From: an uncultured Alphaproteobacteria bacterium
GTDB taxonomy: Bacteria > Pseudomonadota > Alphaproteobacteria > HIMB59 > GCA-002718135
Length of the DNA: 45,972 nt
Assembly: GCA_902610845.1 (NCBI GenBank)
Contig: CACLXJ010000006.1
Span: 1-45,972, forward strand
Direction: 5' to 3'
The translations under genes were made by a program, and so were the position numbers. Below are positions 37,278 through 45,972 of the stretch, piece by piece; within the stretch, counting starts at the first letter, position 1; the number at the start of each line of letters is the position of its first letter. The notes under the pieces are model-generated. The model was not told the DNA's origin and searched no databases. It saw nothing but the letters and a program-made list of their open reading frames with translations.

Positions 37278-38167
37278 ACTTTTTGTATTTTTACATTCTT
37301 AGAGAGATTTTTAACTTTTAAATAATCACTCTTTGTTGTTAGAGAATTACCATTAGCATAATAAGAACCACATGCTACAGAAGTTTTCAAAATATCATCT
37401 ATTTTTTTTTCTTTACTGAGTAAATACAACATCATAGCTGCAAGTGCATCTCCAGCACCATTCTCGTTTACTACTTTTAGTGATGGTGGTTTTATTTTTT
37501 TTATAAATTCACTACTACCAAAGATTACACTATTTTTTGAATTTGTCGCAACTATCTTTATATCCTTGTTTTGTTTTAATATTTTTTTTACACCAATTAT
37601 TATATCTGAAGAATTTGTAAGTTTAAATAATTCTGCTTTGTTTAAGAATATAAAATCAATTTTATTTATAATTTTTTTTATTTTAATAACTTTATGTACT
37701 GATGTTGCACAAACTATAATTTTATTATTTTTTGATAGTTTATTTATTGATTTCTCCAAATAAATTTTAGAAAAATTTAGATCGAATATTATATTTTTAT
37801 TATTAATGTTAGGAATTTTTAAGGATTTATTATTTTCATATTCATCTGTATTAGCCAAACCTAATAAAAATTTATTTTTTGTATCTGATAAGGCTAAATA
37901 GTATCTATCTGTATAAATTTTATTAATTTGATGAATAAATATTCTTTTTGAAATTTTTTTTCTTATTTCTGCGTTTATAGCTAAGCTATAAAAATTTACA
38001 TTGACAAAATTTGAGAGCAATTCTGCAATATTATATGCCACTCCACCAATTCTACTTTTTTGTGAAATTTGATTAGATCTGAAATTAATAATATTTTTTT
38101 TAAGATTTAATAAATAATCGTGGTGAATTGCCCCAATACAAACAAAAAGGTTTTTAGATTTCAGCAT
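37274..38167 (-). CDS. psuK: PfkB family carbohydrate kinase, probable pseudouridine kinase
   Basis: 'FVCIGAIHHDYLLNLK', 'RIGGVAYNIAELLSNFV', PfkB motif 'NENGAGDALAAMM'; coupled to psuG. Confidence 0.82.
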   Translation of the reverse strand: MLKSKNLFVCIGAIHHDYLLNLKKNIINFRSNQISQKSRIGGVAYNIAELLSNFVNVNFYSLAINAEIRKKISKRIFIHQINKIYTDRYYLALSDTKNKFLLGLANTDEYENNKSLKIPNINNKNIIFDLNFSKIYLEKSINKLSKNNKIIVCATSVHKVIKIKKIINKIDFIFLNKAELFKLTNSSDIIIGVKKILKQNKDIKIVATNSKNSVIFGSSEFIKKIKPPSLKVVNENGAGDALAAMMLYLLSKEKKIDDILKTSVACGSYYANGNSLTTKSDYLKVKNLSKNVKIQKV

Positions 38168-38187
38168 TATGAATTATAGACCTTTTT

Positions 38188-41100
38188 ATGTCAGTTTTTG
38201 ATGTTGATCCACCTATTATTGATAATAAACATTTAATTGTATGGTTAAAGATCAATTTTTCTTTCTTAAGAAATAAATTACTCAAAATCAAACAACTTGA
38301 TAGTGAAAGGGATATAAATTTTATTATATTCGTAAATAATAAAAAAAAATATGTTTTAAAAATTTCAAATCCATCTGAAAAAATTGATATATTAAAATAT
38401 CAAGATAGATTAATTAATTATTTACGAAGTGACATTAATGTTAAAACTTTTATACCAAAAATACACCATACAAAGATTGTAAAATATTTAGATAAAAAAA
38501 ATAGAGAATGTTATGTTAGGATTTTATCTTATATTGAAGGACGAATGTATGGAGATGTAAAAAGCAATATTAAGATTGAAAATTCTTTAGGTAAGTTACT
38601 TGGAAAGGTATCAACTAAGTTGCAAGCATTTAATGATATAGATGCTCATAGAAATTTTATCTGGGATCCATCAAATATTAAATGGATTAAAAAAGATATT
38701 AATATTTTTACAGGTTCAAAAAAATTAATTTTATTAAAATGTTTTTCAGAACATGAAAAATTTGTAAAAAATAATTTAAATAAATTAAGATATTCAATAA
38801 CTCATTCAGATCCAAATAATTACAATATTGTTATTAAGAAAAACAATGTTTGTGGTTTATTAGATTATGGAGACTCTATTTATTCTCCAACAATAAATGA
38901 TTTAGCAATATGCCTTTCATACGCTTTAATGAATAATAATAATATTTATCTTACACTAAAAAATATAATAAGTGAGTACAACAAACAGTTTTCTATTAAT
39001 GAAGATGAAATTAATTCATTAATATCATTATGTAAGTCAAGACTCATGATTACTGTTGTAATGGCAAAAAAACAAAGAATTAAATACCCATCAAATCAAT
39101 ATTTAAGTATTAGTGAGAATGATGCATGGTCTTTATTAGAAAAATTAGATAAAATTCCTATCAATTTTTTAATATGTATTATTCGTGATATATGTGGCTT
39201 TGATATTATTCACAATCATAATGAAATTATAAATTATATAAATAAATTCAACTTTGGTAATATTTTTAAATTTAATTTACTTGATAAAAATAAATCTATC
39301 TTAAAATTAAATTTTGATTCACCTTTATTAAAAGGTAATCCAGATAATAGTTTGCTTAAAAAAAGAGTTAATAAAATATTTAAAGAAGATAATTCTAATA
39401 TAGGAATAGGTTTATACAATGAAAAAAGAAAAGTTTATAAGGGCCCTAACTTTATTTCTGAATTAAATACGAATGAAAGACGTAATATTCATTTAGGTGT
39501 AGATATCTTTATTGACCACGGAACAGATTTATTTGCACCAATAGACGGTAAAATTATAATTTTAAAAAATAATAATTTCAAATATGACTATGGTCCCACC
39601 CTAGTTTTAGAACATAGTTTTAAAAATAATAAATTTTATACTCTATACGGTCATTTATCCAAAATAATGTTTCAAAAACTAAAAATTGGAAAAAAAATTA
39701 AGAAAGGTGATTGGATTGGTAAAATTGGTAATTCTAATGAAAATGGAAAATGGTTACCGCATTTGCATTTTCAAATTATTATAGACTTATTAGGACATAA
39801 TGAAAATTTTCCAGGAGTAGGTGAAGAATTTTTATTTAATATTTGGAATAAAATTTCGCCTGATCCAAATTTAATACTGCGAATTCCAAAATCATTTTAT
39901 TCTAGTAATAATAATTTTAGAGATACTTTAAAAAAAAGAAGAAAAAATATTTCTGATAATTTATCAATTTCTTACAATAAACCTATCCATATGCTTGAAG
40001 CTAAAGATCAGTATTTTTTTGACAGATATGGTAGGAGATACTTAGATTGTGTAAATAATATTTCCCATGTTGGTCATTCAAATTCTCATGTTCATGAAGC
40101 AATGATTGAGCAAAATCTAAAACTTAATACTAATACAAGATATCTATATGATACTATAAATGATTATAGTGAATTACTTTTAAATAAATTTCCAAAGAAA
40201 TTAAATAAGATATTTTTTGTATGCACAGGATCTGAAGCTAATGATTTAGCGTATAGAATAGCTCAAACTTATACAAATGCAAAAGATGTCTTTGTAATGG
40301 ATAATGCTTATCACGGGCATACTAATTCCTTAATTGACCTAAGCCCATATAAATTTAATAGTAAGGGTGGTTTAGGTAAAAAAGATTACGTTCATGTATT
40401 AGATATGCCTGATCCATTAAGAGGAAAGTGGAGATATCAAAACTCTAATTGGATTCAAAAATATATAGATGAAGCTAAAACAGTAATTAGAAATAAAATC
40501 AAAGAAACAAAAATTGCATGTTTTTTTGCTGAAAGTATACTTGGTTGTGGCGGTCAAGTAATTCTTCCAAAAAATTATTTAAAAGAAATATTTTCAGAAA
40601 TTAGAAAAAATAATGCTTTATGTATTGTCGATGAGGTACAAACAGGTTTTGGACGTGTTGGAAGAAATTTTTGGTCATTTGAAGAGCATGATGTCGTTCC
40701 AGATATAGTCACATTAGGAAAACCTATGGGTAACGGTCACCCTATAGCTGCTGTAATAACTACAGAAAAAATCGCTTCAACTTTTAATAACGGGATGGAA
40801 TATTTTAATTCATTTGGTGGTAATCCTGTTTCCTGTGCTATCGGTAAAGCAGTACTAGAGACTATTGATAATAATAAATTACAAAAAAATTCTTTGTTAG
40901 TTGGTAATTATTTTTTAAAAGAATTAAAAAAAATCCAAGTAAAATATAAAAAATATATTAGTGAAGTTAGAGGTAGAGGGCTTTTTTTAGGAATAGACAT
41001 TATTCAAAATAGTAATGCGTTTAAACCAAATAAAAAATTAGCTAAATTGCTTATTAACTATATGAGGAATCAAGGCATTTTGTTAAGCACTGATGGTCCT

Positions 41101-41199
41101 TATGACAATGTTATTAAAATAAAACCACCTCTTGTTTTTACAAAATTAAATGTTGATCATGTATGTAAAAATTTAGAAACTTTCTTTATAAAAATATAA
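38188..41199 (+). CDS. Three-domain fusion: APH/hydroxylysine-kinase-like phosphotransferase + M23 (LytM) domain + class-III PLP aminotransferase-fold (ammoniophospholyase-like)
   Basis: APH: 'ITHSDPNNYNIVIKKNNVCGLLDYGDS' (HxDxxxxN, D). M23: 'NIHLGVDIF..GTDLFAPIDGKI' and 'LPHLHFQIII'. PLP: 'LNTNTRYLYDTINDYSELL', 'GSEANDLAYRIAQ', 'DNAYHGHTNSLIDLSPYKF', 'VDEVQTGFGRVG', 'TLGKPMGNGHPIAAV'. Confidence 0.92.
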   Translation: MSVFDVDPPIIDNKHLIVWLKINFSFLRNKLLKIKQLDSERDINFIIFVNNKKKYVLKISNPSEKIDILKYQDRLINYLRSDINVKTFIPKIHHTKIVKYLDKKNRECYVRILSYIEGRMYGDVKSNIKIENSLGKLLGKVSTKLQAFNDIDAHRNFIWDPSNIKWIKKDINIFTGSKKLILLKCFSEHEKFVKNNLNKLRYSITHSDPNNYNIVIKKNNVCGLLDYGDSIYSPTINDLAICLSYALMNNNNIYLTLKNIISEYNKQFSINEDEINSLISLCKSRLMITVVMAKKQRIKYPSNQYLSISENDAWSLLEKLDKIPINFLICIIRDICGFDIIHNHNEIINYINKFNFGNIFKFNLLDKNKSILKLNFDSPLLKGNPDNSLLKKRVNKIFKEDNSNIGIGLYNEKRKVYKGPNFISELNTNERRNIHLGVDIFIDHGTDLFAPIDGKIIILKNNNFKYDYGPTLVLEHSFKNNKFYTLYGHLSKIMFQKLKIGKKIKKGDWIGKIGNSNENGKWLPHLHFQIIIDLLGHNENFPGVGEEFLFNIWNKISPDPNLILRIPKSFYSSNNNFRDTLKKRRKNISDNLSISYNKPIHMLEAKDQYFFDRYGRRYLDCVNNISHVGHSNSHVHEAMIEQNLKLNTNTRYLYDTINDYSELLLNKFPKKLNKIFFVCTGSEANDLAYRIAQTYTNAKDVFVMDNAYHGHTNSLIDLSPYKFNSKGGLGKKDYVHVLDMPDPLRGKWRYQNSNWIQKYIDEAKTVIRNKIKETKIACFFAESILGCGGQVILPKNYLKEIFSEIRKNNALCIVDEVQTGFGRVGRNFWSFEEHDVVPDIVTLGKPMGNGHPIAAVITTEKIASTFNNGMEYFNSFGGNPVSCAIGKAVLETIDNNKLQKNSLLVGNYFLKELKKIQVKYKKYISEVRGRGLFLGIDIIQNSNAFKPNKKLAKLLINYMRNQGILLSTDGPYDNVIKIKPPLVFTKLNVDHVCKNLETFFIKI

Positions 41200-41785
41200 A
41201 ATATATTCCATAGCTAATCATTAATAAACCAATGGCTAAATCAATCCAAAACCAAGTTTTATTTGAATAAATATATTTTGATAAAAACATTGACATATAT
41301 CCTAAAGAAAAGAAAAACAAAAAACTAGCTGAAATCGCTCCAATACCAAATGAAATTTGATCATTAAAATTTGTTGATAATGATCCAAGTAATATAATTG
41401 TATCTAGATAAACATGAGGATTTGCGTATGTAATAAGGAATAAGGAAATTAATACTTTTCCGTGTTCATTAATTATATTTAATTCTTTATTTATATCTTT
41501 AATTTGATTTAATTTTCTAACTTTATTTAAGCCATAAAATATAAGCCAAATTCCACCTATTACTTTTATTATATCTATTATAGCGGGATTGATTCCCACG
41601 ATATAACTAGATAGGTATATTCCAATTATTATTAATAAACTATCTGATAAACTACAAAATAAAGTAACTGTAAAAACATATGTTTTTTTAAGCCCTTGTT
41701 GAATTACAAATAAATTTTGAGGACCTAAAGCTATTATTAATGTTCCTCCAATTACAAATCCTTGGATAAAATCATTAATATGCAT
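41186..41785 (-). CDS. LysE/ArgO family amino acid exporter
   Basis: 'FVIGGTLIIALGPQNLFVIQQGLKKTYVFTVTLFCSLSDSLLI', 'FLITYANPHVYLDTIILLGSL'. Confidence 0.9.
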   Translation of the reverse strand: MHINDFIQGFVIGGTLIIALGPQNLFVIQQGLKKTYVFTVTLFCSLSDSLLIIIGIYLSSYIVGINPAIIDIIKVIGGIWLIFYGLNKVRKLNQIKDINKELNIINEHGKVLISLFLITYANPHVYLDTIILLGSLSTNFNDQISFGIGAISASFLFFFSLGYMSMFLSKYIYSNKTWFWIDLAIGLLMISYGIYFIFL

Positions 41786-41821
41786 ATTGCCTTAAATTAT
41801 AATTACACTATTTTACATCCT

Positions 41822-42295
41822 ATGCACAAAATTATATTATTTACTTTATTTATTTTGTTATCAAAAAATCTTTATGCTGAAAACGTAAAACCAGAAATGA
41901 TAAAACCTGATCCTTCCATTGACCCTAAAGATGTTATTTTAATTCAATTAAAGGCACTCCAAACGAATAATTTACCTTTTGAAGATGCTGGTATTGAGCA
42001 AACTTGGGAATTTGCACATCCAAATAATAGAATGTATACAGGCCCTTTAGATAATTTTATCAGAATGATTAAAAATCCTTCATATGCGATGATGATTGAT
42101 CATTTGGACCACAATATAATTCCAGTTCAAGAACAAGAAAATAGTTCTTATTATTTTGTAGAGTTAACAGATAGTAATGGTAAGAAATTTGGGTTTGAGT
42201 GGACAGTAGAAAAAGTTGAGCAAAGTGGGGAATTCAAGGATTGTTGGATGACCGTAGGTGTTTCTAGACCAATGCCATTATCTCAAGCATCATAG
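41822..42295 (+). CDS. DUF4864-like secreted protein
   Basis: Signal peptide from internal Met (MHKIILFTLFILLSKNLYA); 'QLKALQTNNLPFEDAGIEQTWEFAHPNNRMYTGPLDNFIRMI'. Confidence 0.65.
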   Translation: MHKIILFTLFILLSKNLYAENVKPEMIKPDPSIDPKDVILIQLKALQTNNLPFEDAGIEQTWEFAHPNNRMYTGPLDNFIRMIKNPSYAMMIDHLDHNIIPVQEQENSSYYFVELTDSNGKKFGFEWTVEKVEQSGEFKDCWMTVGVSRPMPLSQAS

Positions 42296-42951
42296 TGTGC
42301 GGTAGATTTACAAGTACTGAAGATAAAAAAAATATTAAAAGATTATTTCCTACTTCTGAAACTTCGGGTTACACTGATAAGTCTTACAATATATCACCTT
42401 CTAATTTAATTAATGTTATTTATGAAAATAATAATAATTTACTTATTGATACCTTTATATGGAGTTATAGCTTTTTTAGTAAACAAAATAATATTACTCA
42501 ATTTGTAATTAATGCAAGAATTGAAACGATCAATGACAAATATCTTTTTAAAGATTCTTTTGTAAAAAGAAAATGTCTCATTATTGCAAATGGTTATTAT
42601 GAATGGAAAATAATTGATAACCAAAAACAACCATATTTAATATCAATTCCTAAAAATGAATTAATATTTTTTGGTGGAATTTGGAGGGAAGAAATAAGAG
42701 ATAATAAGAAAACAAATGTTGCTTGTATTATTACTAAAGAAGCAAATGAAAAGCTTTCGTATGTACATAATAGAATGCCTCTTATTATGTCTCATAATGA
42801 GGGACTTGATTTTCTTGATGATAATGAGAATAAATTTCTTCAGAATAATAAAAGTATTATCGAGGATGATTTAGACTTTTACCCGGTATCAAAAATTGTA
42901 AATAATCCAAAAAATAATGATGAAAATTGCCTTAAAGAAATAACTTTATAA
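42295..42951 (+). CDS. SOS response-associated peptidase (SRAP/YedK/HMCES)
   Basis: GTG start; M-C-G-R-F N-terminus, 'INARIETI', 'ANGYYEWK', 'VHNRMPLIM' SRAP motifs. Confidence 0.93.
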   Translation: MCGRFTSTEDKKNIKRLFPTSETSGYTDKSYNISPSNLINVIYENNNNLLIDTFIWSYSFFSKQNNITQFVINARIETINDKYLFKDSFVKRKCLIIANGYYEWKIIDNQKQPYLISIPKNELIFFGGIWREEIRDNKKTNVACIITKEANEKLSYVHNRMPLIMSHNEGLDFLDDNENKFLQNNKSIIEDDLDFYPVSKIVNNPKNNDENCLKEITL

Positions 42952-43008
42952 TATTTAAATTTTTTTATCGCTTTTATAATATTAATCAAATATATATTTT
43001 TTTTCTTA

Positions 43009-43947
43009 ATGAGCCATTTATTTTATAAACCTGCTAAATCTAGATTGCACAGAAGTGAATTGGCAGTTCCAGGCTCTAATCCAAAGATGTTTGAAAAAGC
43101 ATTAAAATCAAATGCCGATTATATTTTTTTAGATTTAGAAGATGCAGTATCTCCAAATGATAAAATTGATGCAAGAAAAAATGTTATTAATGCAATAAAA
43201 GAATATAATTGGAGAGAAGAAGGTAAAACAATTTCTATAAGAATTAACGGCTTGGATACACACTATATGTATCGTGATGTGATTGAAATTATAGAAGAGG
43301 TCGGTGATAGGGTTGATACATTATTAATTCCAAAAGTAGGCTCATCATCTGATGTATATATGGTTGATTGTATGCTCAATCAAATTGAACAAAATAAAAA
43401 ATTTGAAAATAGAATAGGTTTAGAATGTTTAATTGAAACAGCGCTAGGAATGTCTAATATCCAATCAATTGCAACATCAAGTTCAAGACTAGAAGCATTA
43501 CACTTTGGAGTTGCAGATTATGCTGCAAGTATGCGAGCAAGAACTGTTGTCATAGGAGGTTTAAATCCTGATTACCCTGGTGATCAATGGCATCATGGCT
43601 TATCAACTTTAGTAATGACCTGTAGATCATATGGATTAAGAGCAATAGACGGACCTTTTGGTGATTTTAATGACAAAGAAGGATATCTTGATGCAGCTAA
43701 AAGAGCTGCAGCAATTGGTTTTGAAGGTAAATGGGCAATACATCCATCGCAAATAGATTTAGCTAATGAAGTTTTTTCTCCACCCAAAGAGGAAGTAGAT
43801 AAAGCAAAAAGAATATTATTAGAATTAGAAAAAGCAGCCGCTGAAGGAAAGGGTGCTGCTCAGCTTGATGGAAGAATGATCGATGCAGCATCTGCAAGAA
43901 TGGCTGAAAATATCGTAGATATAAATAAATTAATTCAAAGTAAGTAA
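43009..43947 (+). CDS. CitE/HpcH-like lyase, probable L-malyl-CoA (beta-methylmalyl-CoA) lyase
   Basis: 'RSELAVPGSNPKMFEKAL', 'FLDLEDAVSPNDK', 'RINGLDTHYMYRDV', 'GNKDGYLD'-like segment, 'GKWAIHPSQIDLANEVFSP'; upstream of mtk-like genes. Confidence 0.88.
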   Translation: MSHLFYKPAKSRLHRSELAVPGSNPKMFEKALKSNADYIFLDLEDAVSPNDKIDARKNVINAIKEYNWREEGKTISIRINGLDTHYMYRDVIEIIEEVGDRVDTLLIPKVGSSSDVYMVDCMLNQIEQNKKFENRIGLECLIETALGMSNIQSIATSSSRLEALHFGVADYAASMRARTVVIGGLNPDYPGDQWHHGLSTLVMTCRSYGLRAIDGPFGDFNDKEGYLDAAKRAAAIGFEGKWAIHPSQIDLANEVFSPPKEEVDKAKRILLELEKAAAEGKGAAQLDGRMIDAASARMAENIVDINKLIQSK

Positions 43948-45107
43948 TGGACATTCACGAATATCAAGCAAAAAAAATATTATCTGATTTTGGTGTCAAA
44001 ATTCCCACAGGTGGTATTGTTTATAGTCCAGAAAATGCTGAAAATAAAGCTCGAGAAATTGGAGGTTCTAAGTGGGTTGTAAAAGCACAAGTTCACTCTG
44101 GAGCTAGAGGAAAAGCTGGAGGAATTATAATTTGTAATTCTCCTTTAGAAGTTGCAGATGCAAGTGATAAATTATTAGGTAAAAAACTAATTACAAACCA
44201 AACTGGTCCAGATGGTAAGATAGTAAATAGAATTTACATTGAAGAAGCAACAGATATTAAACATGAATTATATTTAGGTTTAGTGTTTGATAGATCTTCA
44301 GAAAGTATAATGGTCGTAGCTTCAACAGAAGGTGGAATGAGTGTGGAAGAAATTTCAAAAGAAAAGCCTGAAACAATTATAAGATCTAAAATAGAGGTAG
44401 CAGTTGGTATTCAACAATTTCAAGCAAGAGAAATAGCTTTTGGTTTAGGAATTGAATCCAAATTAATCTCAAGAGCTGCAAATACAATTATAGGTTGTTA
44501 TAAAGCCTTTAGTGAGCTTGATGCAACAATGGTTGAAGTTAATCCATTGGTTGTATCACAACAAGATGAAATATTAGCATTAGATTGTAAAATGAGTTTT
44601 GATAATAATGCAATGTTTAGAAGAGATGAAATTGCAGAACTTAGAGATAAAACACAAGAAAATTCAAATGAAGTTTATGCTTCTGACAGGGGAATGAATT
44701 ATGTAAGCCTAGGTGGAAATATTGGAAATATTATTAATGGTGCGGGTTTAGCAATGGCTTCAATGGACATGATAAAACTTGCAGGTGGTGAGCCTGCAAA
44801 CTTTTTAGATGTTGGCGGAGGCGCAACTCCTGAGAAAATAGTTAAAGCTTTTAAATTAATCTCTATGGACACAAAAGTTAAGGTAATTTTAGTTAATATC
44901 TTTGCAGGAATTAACAGATGTGATTGGGTTGCAGAAGGAATTGTTCAAGCTTTATCAAAAATTGAAATCAAACATCCTTTAGTTATACGTTTAGCTGGTA
45001 CTAACGTTGAAAAAGGAAATGAAATACTCAAAAAAAGTAATATTAATTATATAGAAGCATCAACTTTAGAAGATGCAGCGAATAAAGCAGTAAAGGCTCT
45101 TGGGTAA
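43947..45107 (+). CDS. mtkA: Malate--CoA ligase (malate thiokinase) large/beta subunit, SucC homologue
   Basis: 'MDIHEYQAKKILSDFGVKIPTGGI', ATP-grasp 'KAQVHSGARGKAGGI', 'EVNPLVV', 'GGGATPEKIVKAFKLI', 'NIFAGINRCDWVAEGI'. Confidence 0.82.
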   Translation: MDIHEYQAKKILSDFGVKIPTGGIVYSPENAENKAREIGGSKWVVKAQVHSGARGKAGGIIICNSPLEVADASDKLLGKKLITNQTGPDGKIVNRIYIEEATDIKHELYLGLVFDRSSESIMVVASTEGGMSVEEISKEKPETIIRSKIEVAVGIQQFQAREIAFGLGIESKLISRAANTIIGCYKAFSELDATMVEVNPLVVSQQDEILALDCKMSFDNNAMFRRDEIAELRDKTQENSNEVYASDRGMNYVSLGGNIGNIINGAGLAMASMDMIKLAGGEPANFLDVGGGATPEKIVKAFKLISMDTKVKVILVNIFAGINRCDWVAEGIVQALSKIEIKHPLVIRLAGTNVEKGNEILKKSNINYIEASTLEDAANKAVKALG

Positions 45108-45109
45108 TA

Positions 45110-45972
45110 ATGTCTATAATCATTCACAAAAATACAAAGATTTTAGTACAAGGTTTTACTGGAAAAATTGGAAGCTTTCATGCTGAAGAAATGATTAAGT
45201 ATGGTTCAAACGTTGTTGGCGGGGTAACACCTGGTAAAGGTGGTATGACTCATTTAAATCTTCCTGTTTTTAATACTGTTAAAGAGGCTGTGGATCAAAC
45301 AGGTGCATCAACATCAATTTTATTTGTTCCTCCAGCATTTGCAGCAGACTCTGCCATGGAAGCGGCTGATGCGGGTATTAAAACTTGTGTTGCTATTACT
45401 GACGGCATTCCGTCTCATGATATGGTTAAAATAAAAAGATATATGAGAAGATATCCAAAAGATAAAAAAATGGGATTAGTCGGTCCAAATTGTGCAGGAA
45501 TAATTAGTCCTGGTAAATCTATGTTAGGTATTATGCCTGGTCATATTTACAAAGAGGGTAAAATAGGAATAGTTAGTAGATCTGGTACATTGGGATATGA
45601 AGCTGCACAACAACTTAAAGATTTGGAAATTGGTGTTTCAACAAGTGTAGGTATAGGAGGCGATCCAATAAATGGAAGTTCTTTTAGAGATATAATTGAA
45701 AAGTTTGAAAATGATGATGAAACTATTGCAGTTTTAATGATAGGTGAAATAGGTGGTCCACAAGAAGTTGAAGCTGGACAATTTGCTAAAGAAAATATGA
45801 GTAAACCAGTAATTGCGTATATAGCAGGACTAACTGCACCTAAAGGTCGTGTAATGGGGCATGCTGGTGCTATTGTTTCAGCTTATGGTGAAAGCGCAAT
45901 AGAAAAAGTAGAACTTCTTAAAGAGTGTGGAGTTACAATTTCGAAAAACCCTTCTGTAATGGGTGAAGCTGT
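45110..45972 (+). CDS. mtkB: Malate--CoA ligase alpha subunit (SucD homologue), partial at right edge
   Basis: Hand-translated: MSIIIHKNTKILVQGFTGKIGSFHAEEMIKYGSNVVGGVTPGKGG...ITDGIPSHDMVKIKRYMRRYPKDKKMGLVGPNCAGIISPGKSMLGIMPGHIY...; resembles MtkB more than canonical SucD. Confidence 0.82.
   Translation, partial: MSIIIHKNTKILVQGFTGKIGSFHAEEMIKYGSNVVGGVTPGKGGMTHLNLPVFNTVKEAVDQTGASTSILFVPPAFAADSAMEAADAGIKTCVAITDGIPSHDMVKIKRYMRRYPKDKKMGLVGPNCAGIISPGKSMLGIMPGHIYKEGKIGIVSRSGTLGYEAAQQLKDLEIGVSTSVGIGGDPINGSSFRDIIEKFENDDETIAVLMIGEIGGPQEVEAGQFAKENMSKPVIAYIAGLTAPKGRVMGHAGAIVSAYGESAIEKVELLKECGVTISKNPSVMGEA

Noticed and set aside
1-45972. CRISPR arrays, tRNA/rRNA genes, IS elements, prophage, defence islands
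   Set aside because: Looked for repeat-spacer patterns, cloverleaf-like sequences, transposase/integrase motifs; none found. The window reads as metabolic/housekeeping chromosome.

Overview
This is a 46 kb, strongly AT-rich, gene-dense chromosomal segment. It looks like a streamlined, probably marine, alphaproteobacterium; that is inferred from gene content and order (ndk, aa3 oxidase subunit IV-like ORF, DUF2066-hdaA-aspS, SerC type, xdh/puuD) and from composition. I saw no tRNA/rRNA genes, CRISPR array, IS element or prophage, and I recognised no transcription-factor gene. The main content is a divergent purine/ureide catabolism locus at about 6.6-21.5 kb. Its left arm is uraH-xdhA-xdhB-xdhC-guanine deaminase-puuD and its right arm is puuE-uraD-alc-allA, followed by a BMP-type ABC transporter and a purine phosphoribosyltransferase. 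Together these can take guanine/xanthine to glyoxylate plus urea. Other points of interest: (i) a PHYHD1-like Fe(II)/2OG dioxygenase overlapping a nucleoside hydrolase gene, next to psuG/psuK; (ii) a 1003-aa fusion of APH/hydroxylysine-kinase-like kinase, M23/LytM domain and class-III PLP ammoniophospholyase-like domain; (iii) a malyl-CoA lyase and malate thiokinase cluster at the right edge; (iv) an orphan TrpB2 beside serine biosynthesis genes; (v) an apparent frameshift in a DUF2066 gene at a T9 tract; (vi) every recognised convergent gene pair abuts or overlaps by 4-18 bp. All family calls come from reading the translated sequence; no database search was run.
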